Part shown: piece by piece, positions 25,326 through 33,594 of the stretch
Position numbering within the stretch: the first letter of the stretch is position 1
Layout: each line of letters starts with the position of its first letter
Made by a program: the position numbers and the translations under genes
The notes under the pieces: generated by a model
The model's database searches: none
What the model saw: only the letters and a program-made list of their open reading frames with translations
What the model was told of the DNA's origin: nothing
Assembly: GCA_020851635.1 (NCBI GenBank)
Contig: JADZCJ010000066.1
Coordinates: 1-63,522, forward strand
Direction: 5' to 3'
Origin: Anaerolineae bacterium
GTDB taxonomy: Bacteria > Chloroflexota > Anaerolineae > UBA4142 > SHND01
Length of the DNA stretch: 63,522 bases

Positions 25326-25685
25326 TCAAGCGGAAGCTGTCTTGTTATCGCCACCGCCCGAGCCGGCAGAGGTGGACTTGGTTTCACTCTTGGACTCGGT
25401 CGAACTCTCTTTTTTCGCCTCTGTTTTGCCCTCGCTTTTTGCCTCGCCCCCCTCGCTTTTGGTCTCGTTCGTCGGAGCCGCTTTGTTTTCGCTTTTCGCT
25501 CCGCTTTCGTTCTTGCGGCTGTCGGTAATATACCAGCCCGACCCTTTGAAAATAATGCCTGCGGGATGCAAGATTTTGCGGACGGATGTGCCGCATTCCG
25601 GACATTCTTTGATCGGATCGTCCTTCATGGACTGCCATTTTTCAAAGCGGTGAAGGTTTTCGCATTCGTATTCGTAAATTGGCAT
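25326..25685 (-). CDS. FmdB-family zinc-ribbon protein
   Basis: The ATG at 25685 starts MPIYEYECENLHRFE, the family hallmark. Longer upstream frames are rejected. The ribbon uses CENLH and ECPECG, so its first knuckle is a Cys-His form instead of CxxC. After about residue 55 the 119-residue chain becomes a low-complexity tail rich in Lys, Glu, Ser and Thr. The family is often called a transcriptional regulator after FmdB, but its role is not established. Confidence 0.85.
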   Translation of the reverse strand: MPIYEYECENLHRFEKWQSMKDDPIKECPECGTSVRKILHPAGIIFKGSGWYITDSRKNESGAKSENKAAPTNETKSEGGEAKSEGKTEAKKESSTESKSETKSTSAGSGGGDNKTASA

Positions 25686-25807
25686 AGGACCTCGCGCCTC
25701 GCATATCGCGAATCGTGTTAGAGTCAAATGAATTTCATGCTCATACAGGAGCAATTCGGTAATTATACGCGACAAGAATGGTGCGCCCAAACTCTATTCC
25801 AATGTGG

Positions 25808-25813
25808 TAGAAT
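25808..25813 (+). promoter_or_regulatory. -10 box, probable leaderless start
   Basis: TAGAAT ends 8 bases before the ATG at 25822 with no Shine-Dalgarno, the same geometry as before nadK and the first lipoprotein gene. Confidence 0.35.
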
Positions 25814-25821
25814 TGCGCTAT

Positions 25822-26388
25822 ATGTCCGAACGCGACGATTTGAACCGTTTGGTGGCGAACCTGACTGATACGCAGGTGGCGCAGGTGTATGGGTATATTC
25901 AGCGACTGCTTGGCGCGGGCGAATCCGCCGACGCACACTGGACGTTTGATTTTGTGCAAGAATTCGGTCAAGCCGAGATTGGCGCGCAGCGTGACCGCGC
26001 AGGGATGGAGGTCTTGGCGGCAGAAGCAACGTGCGATGGTGTTGCCAAACCCGCGTTGTGGGAGCATCCCCCGCTTTCGGGGGCGGCGATTGTGAGTTAT
26101 GCGGTGCCGATCCCGCCGCAGCTGCGAACGTTGAAACTCAAATTCTTTGTGGGCATTCGTGACGGTTCCGAGCTGCCGCCGGACCGCTATATCGCTTTTC
26201 GTGTGATTGTGAATGGCTGGAAATTGTGGAGTGCGGTCAAGAACGAGCGCGCGTGGGACGAATACACGGTCAACATGCCCGAATTGGCATCCGATGTGGC
26301 GCGCATCGAATTTCAAACGGACGGGTTGGGCGACCACCGCTGGAACTGGGCGGTGTGGGGTGAGCCGCGTTTGATGGGTGATTTGTGA
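25822..26388 (+). CDS. Hypothetical protein with beta-rich C-terminus
   Basis: The ATG at 25822 gives 188 residues starting MSERDDLNRL. The first 45 residues are helical. The rest has a jelly-roll-like pattern: AIVSYAVPIPPQLRTLKLKFFVGIRD, AFRVIVNGWKLWSAV and WNWAVWGEPRL. It resembles NPCBM-type carbohydrate-binding domains, but the match is weak and I do not assign a function. A GTG 18 bases upstream is less likely because the -10 box would then overlap it. An acyl-CoA dehydrogenase gene follows after 54 bases. Confidence 0.55.
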   Translation: MSERDDLNRLVANLTDTQVAQVYGYIQRLLGAGESADAHWTFDFVQEFGQAEIGAQRDRAGMEVLAAEATCDGVAKPALWEHPPLSGAAIVSYAVPIPPQLRTLKLKFFVGIRDGSELPPDRYIAFRVIVNGWKLWSAVKNERAWDEYTVNMPELASDVARIEFQTDGLGDHRWNWAVWGEPRLMGDL

Positions 26389-26442
26389 TTTTTGATTGAC
26401 GACTAGAGACCCGAGACCAGAGACTGGAGACGATGTGGACCG

Positions 26443-27594
26443 ATGGATTTTGAGTTGAATCAAGAGCAGCGGGCGATTCGGGATTTGGCGCGCGTGTTCG
26501 CCGAAAAGGAAATTGCGCCGTACGCGAGCGAGTGGGATCAAACGCGCGAATTTCCCGCAGAGGTGTATCAGAAATTGGGGCGCGCGGGGTTGATGGGACT
26601 GCCGTTTCCCGAAGAGTATGGAGGCGGAGGCGCAGACGCGATTTCGCTGGCGCTGGCAATCGAAGAGCTCTCGAAAGCGGATGGGTCGGTTGGGCTGACC
26701 TATGCCGCACATATCGGGTTGGGCGCGGCGCCGATCGCGTTGTTTGGGAACGAGGCGCAAAAGCAAGCATGGCTTGCGCCTCTGGCAAAGGGGGAGGGTT
26801 TGGGGTCGCTGGCATTGACCGAACCATCGGGCGGAAGCGACCTGGCAGAGTCGGTCCGGACCACCGCGCAGCTCGACGGGGATGATTGGGTGCTGAACGG
26901 CTCGAAAATGTATGTCACTTCCGGAAAGGTGGCGCGCTCGATTCTGGTCTTGTGCCGAACCGAACAGGGACGCGGACATCGCGGTTTTTCTCTTATCATT
27001 GTTCCGCACGATGCGCCGGGCTTGGTGCTCGGCAAACTGGAACGCAAGATGGGTTTGCACACTTCGCTGACCACCCAGATATTTTTTCAAGATTGCCGGG
27101 TGCCGCGCGAAAATCTGCTCGGCGAACGCGGGGCGGGGTTCCGGCACACGATGCAGGTGCTGGACGGCGGGCGTATCGGCATCGGCGCGATGGCTTTGGG
27201 GCTGGGCGAAGCGGCGCTGAGTGCCTCGCTCAAGTATGCGCAGGAACGGTACGCCTTTGGAAAAGCGATTGCAGACTTGCAGGCGATTCAGCAAATGATC
27301 GCCGATATGGCGATGGAACTGCAAGCGGCGCGTTTGATGGTTTACAAGGCGGCGACGCTCAAAGATGAGGGCAAAAAATTCGGATTAGAAGCTGCGCAGG
27401 CGAAATTGTTTGCGACCGAAGCGTCGGACCGCGCCTGCTGGAAGGCGATCCAGATTCACGGCGGCGCGGGCTATCTCGCCGATTTTCCGGTGGAACGATA
27501 TTATCGCGACAACCGGCTGCTGCTGATTGGCGAAGGGACGAGCGAAATCCAGCGAATGATTATCGCGCGGGATTTGTTGACGACGATGTCATGA
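26443..27594 (+). CDS. Acyl-CoA dehydrogenase
   Basis: The 383-residue enzyme has the family motifs throughout. These include [17 protein letters not shown] for FAD binding, [46 protein letters not shown] and [21 protein letters not shown]. The catalytic base Glu lies in the IGEGTSEIQ signature near the end. It would oxidise a short- or branched-chain acyl-CoA, passing electrons to ETF. The exact chain preference is not visible. No other beta-oxidation genes are adjacent. Confidence 0.93.
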   Translation: MDFELNQEQRAIRDLARVFAEKEIAPYASEWDQTREFPAEVYQKLGRAGLMGLPFPEEYGGGGADAISLALAIEELSKADGSVGLTYAAHIGLGAAPIALFGNEAQKQAWLAPLAKGEGLGSLALTEPSGGSDLAESVRTTAQLDGDDWVLNGSKMYVTSGKVARSILVLCRTEQGRGHRGFSLIIVPHDAPGLVLGKLERKMGLHTSLTTQIFFQDCRVPRENLLGERGAGFRHTMQVLDGGRIGIGAMALGLGEAALSASLKYAQERYAFGKAIADLQAIQQMIADMAMELQAARLMVYKAATLKDEGKKFGLEAAQAKLFATEASDRACWKAIQIHGGAGYLADFPVERYYRDNRLLLIGEGTSEIQRMIIARDLLTTMS

Positions 27595-27624
27595 TGACGC
27601 ACTATATTGCGCCTCTATATCGGG

Positions 27625-27662
27625 ACAAAAATCCCGCGGTCATGTGACCGCGGGATTTTTGT
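27625..27662. terminator. Bidirectional terminator
   Basis: Arms of 18 bases (ACAAAAATCCCGCGGTCA and complement) around a 2-base loop provide A/T runs on both sides. It separates the convergent acyl-CoA dehydrogenase and SPFH genes. Confidence 0.85.
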
Positions 27663-27665
27663 TCA

Positions 27666-28883
27666 TCAGGGCGAGACACCCCCGTTTGTGTTGCCTGGGT
27701 TGGTTTTGTCCGGATTTGTGTTGATCGTTGGGACAATCCCCGGTCCGGGAAGAACGATGGTCGGGGCAGTGCCTTCCGGCGTAAAGATAATTTTGTCAGT
27801 CTGTTTGAGCGCCGCCGCATTCTGTGTGGCGATTTGCAGCTGCAGAAAGGTCGGGAATGAATCATACATTTCGGCGAGCGCCAGGTTGTTGGCGAGGTCA
27901 GCTTTGGCTTTTTCGGCTGCTGCCAAAGCCCGGGCGGTGTTGATTTCCAGATCTTTACGGGCGCCGAGCAGATCGTTCGCCTTTTGTGTCTCGATCACGG
28001 CGCTCTGCGCCAAGAGTTTATCTTTTTCCAACTGTGCCAGAACAGTCTGCTGTTTTGCTTCTTCCTGGATTCTGGCTTGCGCAACTGCCACTTCGCCGCG
28101 TTGTTTGGCTTGCTCGGCTAGCGCCTGAGCTTCGGCGCGCAAGCGATCCTGGTCGGCCTTTTCGGTCTCTAACCGGCTCTTGGTGATCTCATCCAACAAT
28201 CCTTGCACTTCGGGACTGAGAATGATGTTGGGCACGGTCACGTTGTTGATTTGGAGCGCATAGTTGGTGGCGAGTTTGCTCAACTCGTCGTCAATGCAGG
28301 TCCGCAGTTCGTCGCGGGCGGAGCCGATTACGTTGTTTTCAAAAGTGCGCTGACCGACACACACCTTCATCGCCTGGCGGGCGAGCGCTTCGACGCGCCC
28401 CTTGGCAGCGGTGTCGGAGATGTAAATGTCGGAATACGACGCCCAGTTTGAACGAATCAAGTCCGCCTGCGCAATGGTGGGGCGAAAAATATCGCCGTTC
28501 ACGATCACGCCGACGCGCTGTTTGTCACTGGTGATAATTTCATCGTCCTGCACGGTGAATGGAATCGAGCTCTGATTGATGGTCTTGAGTTCGACATATA
28601 ACCCTGCATCACTATACAGTCCCGGACCGACTACGGCAGCAATTTGTCCGTTGCGAAACTGCACACCGACCTCATTCTGTTCGACCGGAGCGAGAAAATA
28701 GAAAAAGCGACTGGCGATAAACAGCAGTATTCCCCCGATCACTACGATAGCCAGGATCGCAAATATAGAGCGTGGTGGGCGCATATCGAGTTTCTCCTTT
28801 CGACGCCACGGCACGTCCAGCTGCCTGTTTGAGCCGGAACGATCATCGGGTTCGCCCGCTTTGCGAGGCGGCAGGTTCTTCAT
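27666..28883 (-). CDS. SPFH/Band-7 (prohibitin-like) membrane protein
   Basis: The 405-residue protein has a cytoplasmic N-terminal stretch and a transmembrane helix (about residues 38-62). An SPFH domain starts at VEQNEVGVQFRNGQ and continues to about residue 240. A long Ala/Glu/Lys-rich coiled coil then precedes a Pro/Asn/Thr tail. The family organises membrane microdomains. An internal ATG at 28784 (MRPPRSIFAIL) has a very good Shine-Dalgarno (AAAGGAG). The first ATG also has GAGG, so both starts are credible. It is downstream of the EamA transporter on the same strand. Confidence 0.85.
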   Translation of the reverse strand: MKNLPPRKAGEPDDRSGSNRQLDVPWRRKEKLDMRPPRSIFAILAIVVIGGILLFIASRFFYFLAPVEQNEVGVQFRNGQIAAVVGPGLYSDAGLYVELKTINQSSIPFTVQDDEIITSDKQRVGVIVNGDIFRPTIAQADLIRSNWASYSDIYISDTAAKGRVEALARQAMKVCVGQRTFENNVIGSARDELRTCIDDELSKLATNYALQINNVTVPNIILSPEVQGLLDEITKSRLETEKADQDRLRAEAQALAEQAKQRGEVAVAQARIQEEAKQQTVLAQLEKDKLLAQSAVIETQKANDLLGARKDLEINTARALAAAEKAKADLANNLALAEMYDSFPTFLQLQIATQNAAALKQTDKIIFTPEGTAPTIVLPGPGIVPTINTNPDKTNPGNTNGGVSP

Positions 28884-28998
28884 GTTCTTACCTCATCAGA
28901 AATTTGCGGTGGATTCTATACGTTGTGAGATATACGTGCAAAGACAGAAAAGTTACAGCGCGCTGCCGGCTGCAATTTGATTTCACTCAAATAACCTG

Positions 28999-29991
28999 CT
29001 AGCGGTGAGCGGGTTTTGGTTCTTCGAGCGTCACAGTGGGGGTCCGCTCGGGTTCGACGGACGAAACCGGGACCAATTTTCTCGCGGCAGGGCGGCTGTT
29101 GAAATAGGTGATGATGGCTACTCCTGCGAGGATGATTGCCGAGGCAATAAAAGTGACGGGAGTAACGGGTTCAGCCAAAAGCGCCCAACCCAAAAAGACG
29201 GCGACAACGGGATTGACATACGCATAGGTGGAAACTTTGGCGGCTGTTGTGACGCCGAGCAAAAAGACATATGCCGTAAAGCCCAGAAACGAGCCAATCA
29301 GAATGAGATACGCAAAACCGAGCCAGGATGCGGCTGTAACCTGTGAAAATTCGAAACCGTTCCACTCGCCCAGCGCAAGCGACATGCCCAACAAAAACAC
29401 GCCGCCGAGCATCATCTCCATTCCGGTCAATAGCAGCGGCGAATCCGGCAGTTGGGCATGACGTGAATAGATTGACCCGAGCGCCCAGGTGAAGGATGCC
29501 ATCAACAGGATGGCGACGCCGACCAGATTCACCGGACTGCCCAGCCCCAATGTGCCGGGTCCGATCAGAACGACCATTCCCAAAATCCCTACCGCGACCC
29601 CGACAAAGGTTGCGACCCGCGGGCGGTTGCCGCCCGGGCGCAGCCAATCAAGCAAGACCATCCACAATGGGGTGATGGCGACAAATAGCGCGGCGAGACC
29701 CGTCGGGACCATCGTTTCCGCCCAGGCGACACTGCCGTTGCCCAAACCCAAGAGAAACACACCGATAATGAGCGCCGAGCGCCAGTGAATCAGCGTGGGC
29801 GATTTGACGCCGCGCCAGCGCATGAACGCATAGAGCACGACGCCGGAAACGACAAAGCGCAAACCCGCCATGATATGCGGCGGCATCGTTTGAACTGCAA
29901 AGCCGATGCCCAGATAGGTGGAACCCCAAATCAGATAGATAGCTGCAAATGCAAGGATGACCAACCAGCGCGGCGCGGTCTTGTTATTCAT
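28999..29991 (-). CDS. EamA/DMT-family transporter (YedA-like)
   Basis: The ATG at 29991 gives 330 residues starting MNNKTAPRWL. An upstream open frame of about 120 codons is poor protein and is excluded. Ten predicted helices form two EamA repeats. The first contains IYLIWGSTYLGIGFAVQ and PPHIMAGLRFVVSG, and the second LTGMEMMLGGVFLLG and YAYVNPVVAVFLGWALL. The family exports amino acids and related metabolites, and the cargo here is unknown. The C-terminal about 30 residues are soluble and Pro/Glu-rich. Confidence 0.88.
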   Translation of the reverse strand: MNNKTAPRWLVILAFAAIYLIWGSTYLGIGFAVQTMPPHIMAGLRFVVSGVVLYAFMRWRGVKSPTLIHWRSALIIGVFLLGLGNGSVAWAETMVPTGLAALFVAITPLWMVLLDWLRPGGNRPRVATFVGVAVGILGMVVLIGPGTLGLGSPVNLVGVAILLMASFTWALGSIYSRHAQLPDSPLLLTGMEMMLGGVFLLGMSLALGEWNGFEFSQVTAASWLGFAYLILIGSFLGFTAYVFLLGVTTAAKVSTYAYVNPVVAVFLGWALLAEPVTPVTFIASAIILAGVAIITYFNSRPAARKLVPVSSVEPERTPTVTLEEPKPAHR

Positions 29992-30149
29992 GATCGTAAG
30001 CTGTGGGCGATTGCTGCGGGATATGCGTCGTCCCCCGGCGTGACGAGGACGATTGTGGTGCGTGATACAGGTCGCAATAATTTTTCCGGCAATGGTTCCC
30101 GGCGTGGTGAGAACAGAGAGATTATAGACAAAAGCCGCGACTGGCAAAA

Positions 30150-30183
30150 AAGATGCCCCGAGGCAAATGCTTCGGGGCATCTT
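30150..30183 (-). terminator. Terminator of the DNA methyltransferase gene
   Basis: Arms AAGATGCCCCGA and its complement form a 12-bp stem, and the minus-strand copy runs into a T-run. It starts only a few bases beyond the methyltransferase stop. Confidence 0.8.
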
Positions 30184-30187
30184 GAAT

Positions 30188-31111
30188 TTACTCTGCCAGA
30201 GGGCGTTCGGATTTGCGCGGGCGACCGCGCTTGCGTTTGGGCGCCGTCTCGGATTTGGTGCGAGGTTCGAGATCCGGGATGTAGGGCTGTGGCGAGGTGT
30301 AGAGATTGATTCGCTCGTTCGCGATCTCAATATAGTCGGGCGAGATCTCGTAGCCGACATAATGTCGTCGGGTCAGGCGCGCGGCGATTGCAGTCGAGCC
30401 GCTGCCCATGAACGGATCGAGCACAATGTCATTGACGTTGGTATACAAGAGGATCAGGCGCAGCGGCAGGTCAAGCGGGAATGGGGCAGGGTGAGCGATC
30501 CCCTTTGCTTTTTGCTGGACTTTTTTGCTCTGCGTGCCAAAATGCCAGATGCTCCGCGCCGTGTCGCGGATCGCTTTTTTTGCAGTGCCGTTCTTGTGCC
30601 AAATGCTCCGCGTCCAATCAACAAATTCCTGGTTGGTGATGCCGGTGTGGTCTCCGTGCGTCCATTCCGCCTCCAGACGCATCGTATCCTTGCTAAATAC
30701 CATGATGTACTCGTGCGTATCGCGCAGGGTGGGATTGGATGCGCGCGCAAAACTGCCCCACGCCGTCGAGACGCCCGCGGTGGCGGACTTGTCCCAGAGG
30801 ATTTCACCGCGCATGATGAACTCGAGGTCTATACATTGTTGAATGATAAAGGCGTGCAGCGGGATATAGGGGTTGCGTCCCGTGTTGGCAATGTTGATAG
30901 CAAGCCGCCCACCGGGGACGAGGACGCGCCGACATTCCTGCCAGACGGTTTTCAAAAAGGCAAGATAATTGTCGAGCGGGGCGCGGTCCTGGTAATAGTT
31001 GTACTTTTTGCCAACGTTATACGGCGGCGAAGTTACAACGAGCTGCACCGAATTGTCGTCGAGCTCTTCCATCGCGCGACAATCGCTGTTGTATATGAGA
31101 TCGAGGTCCAT
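30188..31111 (-). CDS. Class-beta DNA methyltransferase (orphan)
   Basis: Starting from the ATG at 31111 (MDLDLIYNSDC), the protein has 307 residues. A GTG six codons upstream is possible. Catalytic motif IV LVVTSPPYNVG is near the N-terminus, and the AdoMet-binding motif DPFMGSGSTAIAA lies near residue 240. The order IV then I is class beta. The SPPY form occurs in N4-cytosine and N6-adenine enzymes, so the modified base is uncertain. The last about 30 residues are basic (KRKRGRPRKSER), with an AT-hook-like GRPRK. No restriction endonuclease is adjacent. Confidence 0.88.
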   Translation of the reverse strand: MDLDLIYNSDCRAMEELDDNSVQLVVTSPPYNVGKKYNYYQDRAPLDNYLAFLKTVWQECRRVLVPGGRLAINIANTGRNPYIPLHAFIIQQCIDLEFIMRGEILWDKSATAGVSTAWGSFARASNPTLRDTHEYIMVFSKDTMRLEAEWTHGDHTGITNQEFVDWTRSIWHKNGTAKKAIRDTARSIWHFGTQSKKVQQKAKGIAHPAPFPLDLPLRLILLYTNVNDIVLDPFMGSGSTAIAARLTRRHYVGYEISPDYIEIANERINLYTSPQPYIPDLEPRTKSETAPKRKRGRPRKSERPLAE

Positions 31112-31129
31112 GGCGTCATAGGGCGACAC

Positions 31130-31466
31130 AACTCAAAACGGCGGAAACCGGCGATTCCAAAACGGATGCGCGCTTGATAATGTCAAGCTGAATCCGAAAG
31201 CTGTTTTTGAGTTGTGTAGCGTGTTCGATAGAACGGGGCGACTGCAATGTCGGTCGTGGGGTGGCATTGCAGCTGTGGGCGCACTGCACAGACGTTAGTC
31301 TCCGCGCGCGAGAACGCGGCGTTTGTGGGAACGCCGCATTCTCTCAATGGGACCGCGCGCACGAGTACATCACATCTACGCGGATTCTAGCATAGCCGCG
31401 CGCGGGGCGCAATAGAAATTATGTTCTCGAATATTTCGTGAAACAAAAATAATAGCAACAAGACAA
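31130..31466 (-). promoter_or_regulatory. Promoter and long structured leader before the methyltransferase
   Basis: This 337-base gap has no convincing gene. Reading on the minus strand, TTGTTT (31441-31446), a 17-base spacer and CATAAT (31418-31423) form a plausible promoter. Transcription from it gives a leader of about 300 bases. Within the leader, 31310-31343 holds an inverted repeat with arms GAGAACGCGGCGTT and AACGCCGCATTCTC and a 6-base loop. A second potential stem lies near 31265-31290. I recognise no riboswitch family. Confidence 0.4.
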
Positions 31467-32261
31467 TCAGCCGCGAATGCGTGTGCCCCGGGCGAGTGTG
31501 GGCTGCGCAAGGGCAGTGTAGATCGAGTCGGCTTGAGAGCCCGTAAGGAGAATTTCGAGTCCGGGCATTTGTTGGGCGAGAGCCACAGCGCGCTCGAGCT
31601 TGTCCAACATGCCGCCCGTCACATCCACGCCATGTGAGCCGCCGACGCGTGCGCCAAGCCGCTCGAACGTTGCGGGCGTGATTTCGTCAATCCGTTCTGC
31701 GCCGGGATGTGTGATGGGGTCGGCGGTAAAAATGCCGCTGACTGCCGTTGTATAAATGATGCGCGACGGTTTCAAGAGGGGGGCGAGATAGCCAAAGATG
31801 GCGTCGGTGGAAATGATTGCCATGCCGCGCGCGTCGTCGAACGCGACATCGCCGTACACAAGGGGGAGTAGATTGTGCTCGAGCGCCGTTTGAGCGTTGG
31901 TCCAATCGAGCGCATACAACTCGCCGCCGCGCGTGCGCGCAGAAGCGGAAGGTTGAAGCGAGACGACAGGCACATTCTCGTCCAACATGATATCGGTGAC
32001 GATGCGATTCAGGCGCTGCGCGGACGCGCTCGTCTCGGCATAGGCGCGCCAATTGTCTCTTTGCCCGTAGCCGAATTTTTTGGCGGTAAAGTGTCCGAAC
32101 GAACCGCTGCCGTGTCCGAGCAAGATACGCAAGTCGGGAACCTGGTCACGCGCTTCACAAAGCGCCCGCGCGGCATCGCGAATGACATCGGGTTCCGGCG
32201 TTGTCTCGCGGGTCTTGTCGGTGATCGTAGAGCCGCCGAGTTTGAGAAAGATGAGGGGCAT
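31467..32261 (-). CDS. Isopentenyl phosphate kinase
   Basis: The ATG at 32261 gives 264 residues (MPLIFLKLGGSTITDK). It is an amino-acid-kinase-fold protein with LKLGGS, LLGHGSGSFGH (His57 at the position of the isopentenyl phosphate kinase histidine), YGDVAFDD, ISTDAIFGYLA and DVTGGMLDKL. It would phosphorylate isopentenyl phosphate to the diphosphate, a step of the alternative mevalonate route known mainly from archaea but also from Chloroflexota such as Roseiflexus. It is the last gene of a likely operon with upp and dCMP deaminase. Other amino acid kinases lack the SFGH histidine pattern. Confidence 0.85.
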   Translation of the reverse strand: MPLIFLKLGGSTITDKTRETTPEPDVIRDAARALCEARDQVPDLRILLGHGSGSFGHFTAKKFGYGQRDNWRAYAETSASAQRLNRIVTDIMLDENVPVVSLQPSASARTRGGELYALDWTNAQTALEHNLLPLVYGDVAFDDARGMAIISTDAIFGYLAPLLKPSRIIYTTAVSGIFTADPITHPGAERIDEITPATFERLGARVGGSHGVDVTGGMLDKLERAVALAQQMPGLEILLTGSQADSIYTALAQPTLARGTRIRG

Positions 32262-32286
32262 AGGGTTAGCTGTCAAGAACGAAATT

Positions 32287-32360
32287 GGAACGCTGCGGCG
32301 GGCGTTCGTGACGTGCGGTCAGGGAACGCTGTGGTCGAGGAACGCTGCGGCGAGCGTTCC
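32287..32360. repeat. Cluster of GGAACGCT palindromes
   Basis: A perfect copy at 32339-32360 has arms GGAACGCT and AGCGTTCC around GCGGCG. A slightly degenerate copy is at 32287-32308, and a half copy starts at 32323. The inner two base pairs differ from those of the copies at 4032-4101 but remain complementary. The cluster lies between the dCMP deaminase stop and the isopentenyl phosphate kinase ATG. Confidence 0.7.
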
Positions 32361-32864
32361 CTACTTGCTGTCAAAGACGCTGGGCGGTGGGGCAGGGGTG
32401 CGGTCGCCGAGGTCAAACGGGTCGAGCCGGATGCCCGCCAGGTCGAGATATTTCACGGCGAGTTCGTCGGGATATTTTCCCGCAAAAACAACACGGGTGA
32501 GACCTGCATTGATGATCATTTTGGCGCAAGTGTGACACGGCTGGTGTGTGATGAAAATGGCGCCGCCATCGAGCGAAACGCCGTACAGCGCCGCCTGCAT
32601 GATGGCGTTCTGTTCTGCATGCAGGGTGCGGACGCAATGCCCATTGACCATTTCGCAGCCCTCGTCGAGACAATGCGGCAAGCCCTTGGGCGCGCCGTTA
32701 TAACCCGTTGTCAGGATGCGACGGTCCTTGACAATGATTGCGCCCACCTGCGCGCGGAGGCATGTGGACCTTGTGGACACATCCAGCGCGATGCTCATAA
32801 AGTACTCGTCCCAGCTGGGGCGCACGCGAGGTTTAACCTGTTCCAAACTGCCGATCTCCTGCAT
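32361..32864 (-). CDS. dCMP deaminase (ComEB-type)
   Basis: The 167-residue zinc enzyme deaminates dCMP to dUMP for dTTP synthesis. It shows [21 protein letters not shown] at the start, [13 protein letters not shown] (zinc His and catalytic Glu) and [15 protein letters not shown] (zinc Cys pair). The ATG at 32864 overlaps upp by 32 bases. A TTG at 32846 has a better Shine-Dalgarno (AGGAG) and would keep all conserved residues, so the start is uncertain. The gene lies between upp and isopentenyl phosphate kinase. Confidence 0.9.
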   Translation of the reverse strand: MQEIGSLEQVKPRVRPSWDEYFMSIALDVSTRSTCLRAQVGAIIVKDRRILTTGYNGAPKGLPHCLDEGCEMVNGHCVRTLHAEQNAIMQAALYGVSLDGGAIFITHQPCHTCAKMIINAGLTRVVFAGKYPDELAVKYLDLAGIRLDPFDLGDRTPAPPPSVFDSK

Positions 32865-33483
32865 CTCCCAGACCGGGCATGATGTAACCCGCCGGGAACG
32901 CATCTTCCTCGGTGGTCAGCCGCTCGTCAATTGCGCCGAGAAAGATATCAATGTCGGGATGCGCTTCGGTCAGCTTGGCGATCCCTTCGGGCGCGCCAAT
33001 CATGCCGACGAATTTTATGCGTTGCGCGCCCCATTTCTTCAAAAGGTTGACACATTCGACCGCCGAGCCGCCTGTCGCCAGCATCGGGTCGAGCACCACA
33101 CACACTTCGACCGTCGGCGAGACGGGGAGCCGATTGTAATAGGCGACGGGCTTGAGCGTGCGCTCGTCGCGATAAAAACCAATGTGCCATACTTCGGCGG
33201 GCGGCATCATTTCCCAAAACCCTTCGACCATGCCGAGACCGGCGCGCAAAATCGGGACAAGCCCGATTTTTTCTTTTAGACGATAGCCGGTAGTCTCTTG
33301 AAGGGGTGTGACCACCGTGTTTTCTTCGACAGCCAAGTCGGCGGTTGCTTCGTATGCAAGCAGGATGGCAATTTCGCGGATGAGCTCGCGGAATTTTTTC
33401 GGTTCGGTGTTAATATCCCGCAGTTTGGTCAATTTGTGCCGAATGAGAGGATGATTGGAAACATGGACGCGCGGGTTGTTCAT
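32833..33483 (-). CDS. upp: Uracil phosphoribosyltransferase
   Basis: This 216-residue enzyme makes UMP from uracil and PRPP. It contains [17 protein letters not shown], the PRPP-binding [10 protein letters not shown] and the C-terminal [17 protein letters not shown] signature. The ATG at 33483 follows a good Shine-Dalgarno (AAGGAG). A longer upstream frame would run into the gyrA terminator and is rejected. It is the first gene of the upp, dCMP deaminase, isopentenyl phosphate kinase unit. Confidence 0.95.
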   Translation of the reverse strand: MNNPRVHVSNHPLIRHKLTKLRDINTEPKKFRELIREIAILLAYEATADLAVEENTVVTPLQETTGYRLKEKIGLVPILRAGLGMVEGFWEMMPPAEVWHIGFYRDERTLKPVAYYNRLPVSPTVEVCVVLDPMLATGGSAVECVNLLKKWGAQRIKFVGMIGAPEGIAKLTEAHPDIDIFLGAIDERLTTEEDAFPAGYIMPGLGDAGDRQFGTG

Positions 33484-33531
33484 TGCGACTCCTTGAGGGA
33501 GAATTGGTAAGCGTAGCCGGAGACTGCCGAT

Positions 33532-33537
33532 AGTATA
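33532..33537 (-). promoter_or_regulatory. Candidate -10 box for upp
   Basis: On the minus strand TATACT lies about 50 bases before the upp ATG and immediately after the gyrA terminator. A convincing -35 at proper spacing is not seen. Confidence 0.3.
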
Positions 33538-33541
33538 CAAG

Positions 33542-33584
33542 AAAACAGGTAAACAAGTAATCATCCTACTTGTCTACCTGTTTT
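33542..33584. terminator. Terminator between gyrA and upp
   Basis: Arms AAAACAGGTAAACAAGTA and a complementary copy with one G-U pair form an 18-bp stem with a 7-base loop and T-runs on both strands. It ends the gyrA transcript on the minus strand, 10 bases after the stop codon. Confidence 0.85.
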
Positions 33585-33594
33585 GTTTTCAAAT

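Noticed and set aside
25741-27324. Open frame of about 527 codons antisense to the acyl-CoA dehydrogenase
   Set aside because: It overlaps three well-supported genes, and the Arg/His/Pro/Gln-rich product matches no fold.
29992-30360. N-terminal extension of the EamA transporter
   Set aside because: The extension is Arg/Ser/Pro-rich, crosses the methyltransferase terminator, and the conserved protein starts at the ATG at 29991.
31207-31395. Small frame of 62 codons upstream of the methyltransferase on the plus strand
   Set aside because: There is no ribosome site, the composition is irregular, and it overlaps an inverted repeat.
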